In this document: positions 7,561 to 11,921 of the stretch, one piece after another | How positions within the stretch are numbered: position 1 is the first letter of the stretch | Layout: each line of letters begins with the position of its first letter | Origin: an uncultured Clostridia bacterium | GTDB taxonomy: Bacteria; Bacillota; Clostridia; Oscillospirales; Acutalibacteraceae | Assembly (NCBI GenBank): GCA_937896885.1 | Contig: CALBNX010000006.1 | Location: 1 to 11,921 of the forward strand | Length of the DNA: 11,921 nt | Direction of reading: 5' to 3' | Translations under genes and position numbers: made by a program | The notes under the pieces: generated by a model | The model's input: only the letters and a program-made list of their open reading frames with translations | Databases searched by the model: none | What the model was told of the DNA's origin: nothing

Positions 7561-9048
7561 TTATATTCCCGAATAAATATTATTTGGGAATTGGTTTGTC
7601 TGTGGATTTATATCCCCCGAAAAGACTGCATAGCCCTTTCTGAAACACACGGGGACAAATGGATAATATTCGCTGAATATTTCAAAATATTGTTTCGCAG
7701 TTATTTGACCTGCCCTGAATTTATAATATTCAGTAACAACTCTTTCTGTTTGGTCAACGCCAACACTTTGAGCGCCACCGCCGAAAAATTGTGAAATATC
7801 CATTGAACTGTCAAGTTTAATTTCACCAAGATACATATCGAAATTGCCACTTGCAATTCTCTGGCTATAATCAGCAAAACTTAATGGTAAAACTGTGATT
7901 AAAAATCCGCATTCTTTTAAACTGTCAGCAATATTATAAGCCGCAGCAACTCTGTAACGATTATCGTTATTCACAATTAAAGTGAATGAGAGTAAATATG
8001 CACCATTTGTTTTGGCTTTACCTGAATAATTTATAAAACCACATTTATCAAGAATACTTTCTGCAAGTGTTTTATTGCTCTTGACATCAATTTGGGTAAC
8101 CTCTTTGCTCATTGCACTTTCAGGGTTAACAGGCAACTTAATTGGTGTTGCGTGTCCCTGATAAGATGATGTTGCAATTTCTTCTGCATTGATTTGTGCC
8201 GCAATTGCACTTCTGACATGTTTTGTCAATGCGCCACGAGCAGAGTTGAGTCCAAGATAGACCATATTGTTAAGCTGAACACTATAATCTGCGCCAATTA
8301 CACTTGTATAATTGCAATTTGACAAATCGTTAAAATAAACATCAGTTTTGCCTATTTTAAAAGCGTTTTCAGAGCTTTTATTTGTATCAGTTTCAAACAG
8401 ACTTATATTTTTCTCAGCGTTGCCAATATTCTTTAAATTGTTTTGAATATAGTAATAATCCCCACTACCTGTTGGTATTGCTGATTGAGTTTCTGCTGTT
8501 CCACTTTTTACAATAGGGAATACAAGCTTATTTGCGACATATTGGTCGTTAAATGATAAACTGAACTGAATTGAATTGTTGCTCATTGCCGTCGCAGAGT
8601 TCACACCTGACAACATTCCTGACCAAGCGTAAGACACTTTTGCCATATTGAACGAATAGACAACATCATAAGCGTTAATTGGATTTGAGCCACGGCAGTT
8701 TGCATCTGTTCTGATTGTTACGGTTGCAGTTGTTCCGTTCACATTTATAGTTTCTGCTAAAACAGGATTTGCTTTATATGTGCTATCCACCGAGAATAAA
8801 GGCTCATACAAAAGATTGCAAAGATATAAATTTTCATTACTCTTCGCAAAATAAGGGTTAAGACCATCTGTCTTGTTAAAAGGCAAAGATATTTTACCGT
8901 CTTTTATAACTGTGCCTGTATTCTGCACTGATTCAGTTGTAGTTTCAGTTGTCTGTTCAGTTTCTTCTGGCTCTTTTTCACCTTTGCATCCCGAAAAGAG
9001 CAAAGCAAAACAGAGCAAAAGCGAAATGACAGGTAAATACCTTTTCAT
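7561..9048 (-). CDS. Substrate-binding lipoprotein, SBP_bac_5-like (orphan)
   Basis: A 495-residue predicted lipoprotein. The N-terminus is MKRYLPVISLLLCFALLFSGC: a basic start, a hydrophobic core, and a lipobox FSGC with the lipidated cysteine at 21. A Glu/Thr-rich linker follows (about 23-45). The body resembles family 5 extracellular solute-binding proteins (oligopeptide/nickel type): LNPYFAKSNENLYLCNLLYEPLF, cut here to LNPYF...LLYEPLF, is the typical N-terminal block, followed by LAETI and later INAYDVVYSF. No permease or ATPase gene is in the window, so it would have to share a transporter encoded elsewhere or have another role. AAGGTGA precedes the ATG at 9048. The gene begins only 4 bases after the ymdB stop and ends 13 before recG. 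The ligand is unknown and the family match is moderate. Confidence 0.82.
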   Translation of the reverse strand: MKRYLPVISLLLCFALLFSGCKGEKEPEETEQTTETTTESVQNTGTVIKDGKISLPFNKTDGLNPYFAKSNENLYLCNLLYEPLFSVDSTYKANPVLAETINVNGTTATVTIRTDANCRGSNPINAYDVVYSFNMAKVSYAWSGMLSGVNSATAMSNNSIQFSLSFNDQYVANKLVFPIVKSGTAETQSAIPTGSGDYYYIQNNLKNIGNAEKNISLFETDTNKSSENAFKIGKTDVYFNDLSNCNYTSVIGADYSVQLNNMVYLGLNSARGALTKHVRSAIAAQINAEEIATSSYQGHATPIKLPVNPESAMSKEVTQIDVKSNKTLAESILDKCGFINYSGKAKTNGAYLLSFTLIVNNDNRYRVAAAYNIADSLKECGFLITVLPLSFADYSQRIASGNFDMYLGEIKLDSSMDISQFFGGGAQSVGVDQTERVVTEYYKFRAGQITAKQYFEIFSEYYPFVPVCFRKGYAVFSGDINPQTNQFPNNIYSGI

Positions 9049-9052
9049 ATTG

Positions 9053-9838
9053 TCACCTTATTGTTATTGGTTCGATTTCAACGGTTTTTCCACTATCACG
9101 GTCAACTGTAAATACACAACCCTGCATAAATGCGGGTGTATCAGCAGTTTCAAACATTGTGGTAAAGCCTTTTCTAAATTTTTCAATAATAATTTCTTTT
9201 TTCACGCCAAGCACAGACTCTTCGGGACCCGTCATACCCAAATCGGTAATATAACCTGTACCGTTTGCCATAATCTGAGCATCAGAAGTCTGGATATGAG
9301 TATGTGTTCCAAAAACTGCGCTGACTTTTCCGTCGAGAAAATATCCTAATGCCTTTTTTTCAGCTGTTGCTTCAGCGTGGAAATCAACAAATATAATATT
9401 TGTTTCTACTTTTAATTCTTTGATTATATTTTCGGCAGTTTCAAAGGGGTCGGCGTGACCTTCAAGATAAACACGGCCTAAAAGATTGATAACGCCCACT
9501 TTATAAGCACCCTTATCAATTATTCCATACCCTTTACCCCACACACCGTCGCCATAGTTAGCAGGACGAATAACATTATCAGTCCTATCGAGATATTCAA
9601 ATATCTCACGGCGTTTGAGAGAATGATTTCCGCCGGTTATAAAATCGGCACCACTTGTAAAAATATGACCACAGGAATTAGGTAACATTCCGTTGCCTAC
9701 AGCTGAATTTTCACCATTTACAATGCAGATGTCGATATTGTTTTCTGTTTTAAATTGCGAGAGTTTTTTGCGTAAGAATTCACAACCGCTATTTCCTACC
9801 ACATCACCCACACAAAGCACTTTAATTTTGCGTGACAT
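9053..9838 (-). CDS. ymdB: YmdB-family metallophosphoesterase
   Basis: YmdB proteins are dinuclear-metal phosphodiesterases. The B. subtilis member hydrolyses cyclic nucleotides and controls motility versus biofilm expression. In the 261-residue protein all expected metal ligands are visible: D12 (GDVVG), E43 and N44 (NGEN), N71 and H72 (GGNH), H154 (DFHAEAT), and H179 and H181 (GTHTH). TDLGMTGP follows, as in the family. The usual HTWDKKEI around the fourth ligand is HSLKRREI here. The ATG at 9838 gives the normal N-terminus; a GTG at 9844 would add two residues. The ribosome binding site is weak (GGTG five bases upstream). It sits downstream of rny, a common Firmicute arrangement, but a 247-base gap separates them. 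It heads a tight five-gene run. Confidence 0.93.
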   Translation of the reverse strand: MSRKIKVLCVGDVVGNSGCEFLRKKLSQFKTENNIDICIVNGENSAVGNGMLPNSCGHIFTSGADFITGGNHSLKRREIFEYLDRTDNVIRPANYGDGVWGKGYGIIDKGAYKVGVINLLGRVYLEGHADPFETAENIIKELKVETNIIFVDFHAEATAEKKALGYFLDGKVSAVFGTHTHIQTSDAQIMANGTGYITDLGMTGPEESVLGVKKEIIIEKFRKGFTTMFETADTPAFMQGCVFTVDRDSGKTVEIEPITIR

Positions 9839-9869
9839 AGGCACACCGTTTCTATATATGGATTATTTT

Positions 9870-9896
9870 GCCCCGAAGCCTTGTTGACATCGGGGC
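9870..9896. promoter_or_regulatory. GC-rich hairpin in the ymdB leader
   Basis: GCCCCGA (9870-9876) pairs perfectly with TCGGGGC (9890-9896) around a 13-base loop, about 32 bases upstream of the ymdB ATG. On the minus strand, the direction of rny and ymdB, it is followed by AAAAUAAU rather than a U-run, so it is not a normal terminator for rny. On the plus strand a looser T-rich stretch follows, but no plus-strand gene precedes it. It may be a leader structure, a processing site or a 3'-end stabilising stem. Confidence 0.5.
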
Positions 9897-9950
9897 ATTG
9901 GTTTTTACATTTTTAATTCAAAATATTTAAAATTAGATGGATTTTTGCTT

Positions 9951-10086
9951 TTGAGACCGACGGCTTACGAGTGTAAGTCAAGGGTGAAAAAGTGAAAAGG
10001 CACTAATTTCAATCATTACGAGCAAAGCGAGTAACAAGGTTCTCAGAAACATAGAAATCTTTGATTTCGTTATGTTTCGAGGTTCT
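9951..10086. repeat. Structured intergenic element with multiple hairpins (candidate dispersed repeat or ncRNA)
   Basis: Three or four small stems follow one another between rny and ymdB. They are GGCTTAC/GTAAGTC around GAGT (9962-9979, one G-U pair), AGTG/CACT (9991-10004), TTAC..GC/GC..GTAA around AAA (10016-10034, with opposed GA dinucleotides on the plus strand), and a long palindrome at 10046-10078. The region codes for nothing credible in any frame. The dense, regular structure is unlike the AT-rich spacers elsewhere in the window. It may be a copy of a dispersed intergenic repeat or a structured RNA. I do not recognise it as a named family. Confidence 0.45.
10046..10078. repeat. 14-bp palindromic hairpin just after the rny stop codon
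   Basis: GAAACATA plus GAAATC (10046-10059) pairs with GATTTC (10063-10068) and TATGTTTC (10071-10078) around a TTT loop, with one 2-base bulge (10069-10070). A 7-bp direct repeat AGGTTCT flanks it at 10037-10043 and 10080-10086, the second touching the rny stop codon. There is no U-run on either strand, so it is not a classical terminator. A 3'-end protecting stem for rny mRNA is possible. Confidence 0.6.
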
Positions 10087-11636
10087 TACTTTGCAAAATC
10101 TATTGCTCTGTTTTCACGAACAATATTAACCTTAATTTGACCTGGATATTCAAGCTCGTCTTCAATCTTCTTTGCGATTTCACGAGCAACAATAACCATC
10201 TTTTCATCTGAAACTGTTTCTGGGTTAACCATAATACGAATTTCACGACCAGCCTGAATTGCGAATGATTTTTCAACACCTTCAAATGATGTTGCGATTT
10301 CTTCAAGCTTTTCAAGACGCTTGATATAGTTCTGAACATTTTCACGTCGGGCTCCTGGTCTTGCAGCAGAAATAGCATCGGCTGCCTGAACAAGAACTGC
10401 AACAATTGTTTTAGCTTCGATTTCACCGTGGTGAGCAGCGATAGCGTGAACAATCTTGTCGTTTTCTTTATATTTCTTTGCAGCTTCAACACCAAGCTCA
10501 ATATGAGTTCCTTCAAATTCACGGTCAAGAGCCTTACCGATATCGTGAAGAAGACCTGCACGCTTTGCAGCCTTAACATCTACACCCAATTCCTGAGCCA
10601 TAAGACCTGCAATATAAGAAACTTCAAGTGAATGGTTGAGCACATTCTGTCCAAAGCTTGTTCTGTATTTAAGTTTACCGAGAAGCTTAACAAGTTCAGG
10701 GTGAACACCATTAACACCTGCGTCAACAACTGCTCTTTCACCTGTTTGCTTGATTGTCTGTTCAACCTCACGCTTTGATTTTTCAAACATTTCTTCAACA
10801 CGAGCAGGGTGAATTCTGCCGTCCTGAATAAGTCTTTCAAGTGTGAGTCTTGCCACTTCACGACGAACTGGGTCAAAGCTTGAAACTGTGATTGCTTCTG
10901 GTGTATCGTCGATAATCAAGTCAACACCTGTAATTGTTTCAAGAGTTCTGATATTTCGACCTTCACGACCGATTATTCTACCCTTCATTTCGTCATTTGG
11001 AAGTGCAACAACTGAAACGGTTGCTTCTGCAGCATGGTCTGCTGCGCAACGTTGAATTGCACCTGAAATGATTTCACGAGCAAGGTTATCACTCTCGTCA
11101 CGGGTTTTCTGCTCAAATTCCATAATTTTAAGAGCTTTTTCGTGAGTGAGTTGCTCTTCGAGTTCTTGCAAGAGAAGTACTTTCGCCTGTTCTTTTGAGT
11201 AACCACTGATTTTTTCAAGCATTTCAAGTTGACTGCGTTTGAGCATTTCAACTTCTTCCATTTTAGCATCAGCAGCTTTAACTTTTTCTGCTAAAAGTTC
11301 TTCTTTCTTTTCAAGGTTTTCAGTTTTCTTGTCAAGATTTTCTTCTTTTTGATTAATTCTGTTTTCTTGTCGCTGTACCTCTGCGCGTCTTTCACGAAGT
11401 TCTTTATCAACTTCATTTCTTAACTTGTGTATTTCGTCTTTTGCTTCAAGAATAGCTTCTTTTTTCTTGCTTTCAGCAGTCTGCACTGCCTGATTAACAA
11501 TTCTTAATGCTTCTTCATTAGCTGAACCAATTTCAGCTTCGGCAACTTTTTTGCGGTGTAAACCACCAACAACAAAGCCACCAACTCCAAATACAACAGC
11601 AGAGACAACGGCAAGAATAATGGTAATTGGTTCCAT
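10086..11636 (-). CDS. rny: Ribonuclease Y
   Basis: RNase Y is the membrane-anchored endoribonuclease that initiates mRNA decay in many Firmicutes. The 516-residue protein has the full expected order: an N-terminal membrane helix at about 4-25, a long charged coiled coil at about 28-185, a KH RNA-binding domain with GRIIGREGRNIR at 219-230, and an HD hydrolase domain with H335, the HD pair H364-D365 (LLHDIGKA), HH at 402-403 and D420. The C-terminal IRIMVNPE and YPGQIKVNIVRE blocks are present. The ATG at 11636 has a strong GGAGGG nine bases upstream. It has its own promoter (11747-11775). It ends at a hairpin without a U-run, so read-through into ymdB is possible. No unusual residues were seen. 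Confidence 0.98.
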   Translation of the reverse strand: MEPITIILAVVSAVVFGVGGFVVGGLHRKKVAEAEIGSANEEALRIVNQAVQTAESKKKEAILEAKDEIHKLRNEVDKELRERRAEVQRQENRINQKEENLDKKTENLEKKEELLAEKVKAADAKMEEVEMLKRSQLEMLEKISGYSKEQAKVLLLQELEEQLTHEKALKIMEFEQKTRDESDNLAREIISGAIQRCAADHAAEATVSVVALPNDEMKGRIIGREGRNIRTLETITGVDLIIDDTPEAITVSSFDPVRREVARLTLERLIQDGRIHPARVEEMFEKSKREVEQTIKQTGERAVVDAGVNGVHPELVKLLGKLKYRTSFGQNVLNHSLEVSYIAGLMAQELGVDVKAAKRAGLLHDIGKALDREFEGTHIELGVEAAKKYKENDKIVHAIAAHHGEIEAKTIVAVLVQAADAISAARPGARRENVQNYIKRLEKLEEIATSFEGVEKSFAIQAGREIRIMVNPETVSDEKMVIVAREIAKKIEDELEYPGQIKVNIVRENRAIDFAK

Positions 11637-11717
11637 TATGTCGTTCCCTCCTATTAAATATTTAATTTCACAAAATATATCAAAAATATGTAATGAAATT
11701 AAGATGAATGACAGACG

Positions 11718-11741
11718 GGATACTACTACCCCATACTATCC
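11718..11741. repeat. Short inverted repeat at the rny transcription start
   Basis: GGATA (11718-11722) and TATCC (11737-11741) form an imperfect inverted repeat that extends by two more pairs past one mismatch. It covers roughly +1 to +23 of the predicted rny transcript. It may be an operator or a weak 5' stem; the match is short. Confidence 0.3.
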
Positions 11742-11746
11742 TTTAT

Positions 11747-11775
11747 ATTTTACACAAAAATAAACATTGTGTCAA
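11747..11775 (-). promoter_or_regulatory. Sigma-A-type promoter for rny
   Basis: On the minus strand TTGACA (11770-11775, perfect -35) is separated by exactly 17 bases from TAAAAT (11747-11752, 5 of 6 to TATAAT). Transcription should begin near 11740, giving a leader of about 100 bases before the rny ATG. It lies about 20 bases beyond the terminator of the preceding gene, which supports independent transcription of rny. Confidence 0.85.
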
Positions 11776-11795
11776 GATTATATAGATATAAAAGC

Positions 11796-11822
11796 AAAAA
11801 AGCAGACCCGAAAGTCTGCTTT
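11796..11822 (-). terminator. Rho-independent terminator of the right-edge gene
   Basis: AAAGCAGAC (11799-11807) pairs perfectly with GTCTGCTTT (11814-11822) around the 6-base loop CCGAAA. On the minus strand the stem ends in a run of six U, then GCUUUU. It lies 12 bases after the stop codon at 11835-11837. Confidence 0.88.
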
Positions 11823-11834
11823 AGTTTATGAGAT

Positions 11835-11921
11835 TTAAATCATTTCATATACATATCTATTCTCAACAACCATAGCTGCGATTTCAGCCTGTGTAAGCAA
11901 ACCAGCTGCTTCTACATCATA
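11835..11921 (-). CDS. C-terminal end of an unidentified protein (partial)
   Basis: An open frame enters from the right edge and ends at TAA (11835-11837), giving the last 28 residues of a protein, ending VVENRYVYEMI. It is supported as real by the perfectly placed terminator 12 bases downstream and by the absence of stops. The visible part (QAEIAAMVVENRY in its middle) looks like a helical, non-membrane tail. Too little is present to name a family. The bulk of the gene is outside the window. Confidence 0.7.
   Translation of the reverse strand, partial: YDVEAAGLLTQAEIAAMVVENRYVYEMI

Noticed and set aside
9870..9911. Rho-independent terminator for a plus-strand gene
   Set aside because: No plus-strand gene precedes it, and the following T-stretch is interrupted and offset from the stem.
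10100..11269. Leucine-, lysine- and glutamine-rich open frames overlapping rny in another frame of the same strand
   Set aside because: They are frame shadows of the repetitive coiled-coil and HD coding sequence; RNase Y is intact and fully explains the region.
1..11921. CRISPR array, tRNA/rRNA genes, insertion sequences, prophage or defence genes
   Set aside because: No regularly spaced repeats, no cloverleaf or rRNA-like sequence, and no transposase, integrase, toxin or nuclease system genes were seen on either strand.

Overview
This window looks like an ordinary chromosomal segment of an AT-rich, low-GC Gram-positive bacterium, most likely a gut-type member of the Clostridia (Oscillospiraceae/Ruminococcaceae-like). 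The reasons are strong GGAGG-type ribosome binding sites, a complete ribonuclease Y followed by a YmdB phosphodiesterase, a YtvI-like AI-2E family membrane protein, a lipoprotein with a Thr/Glu-rich linker, and close packing on one dominant strand. Taxonomy is inferred from gene content and style only. No tRNA, rRNA, CRISPR array, insertion sequence or phage gene was seen, and no gene-free stretch exceeds 300 bases.

Layout, left to right. (1) 1-1684, minus strand: a hom-lysC pair (homoserine dehydrogenase, then aspartate kinase running off the left edge), the committed steps of the aspartate family pathway. (2) 1685-1926: a divergent, very AT-rich intergenic region with a perfect 12-bp inverted repeat pointing outward toward both transcription units. 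(3) 1927-3824, plus strand: an AI-2E family (YtvI-like) membrane protein overlapping by ATGA a CpsB/YwqE-type PHP phosphatase, ended by a bidirectional terminator. (4) 3877-9838, minus strand: a tight five-gene run transcribed right to left, ymdB - substrate-binding lipoprotein - recG - uncharacterised TIM-barrel-like protein - alpha/beta hydrolase. (5) 9839-10085: a structured intergenic element made of several hairpins. (6) 10086-11636, minus strand: rny, with a near-consensus sigma-A promoter. (7) Right edge: the last 28 codons of an unidentified minus-strand gene with its own terminator.

Working together: rny and ymdB are often neighbours in Firmicutes and act in RNA decay and cyclic nucleotide or developmental signalling. 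recG handles stalled replication forks. The lipoprotein, TIM-barrel protein and esterase have no obvious mechanistic link to these and seem to share only the transcript. Several genes have upstream in-frame start codons that lack a usable ribosome binding site; I placed those starts at the internal ATG with a suitably spaced Shine-Dalgarno.

I found no convincing new multi-gene system. The items most worth a second look are the structured rny-ymdB intergenic element, the inverted repeat between the divergent units, the uncharacterised TIM-barrel protein and the orphan lipoprotein.
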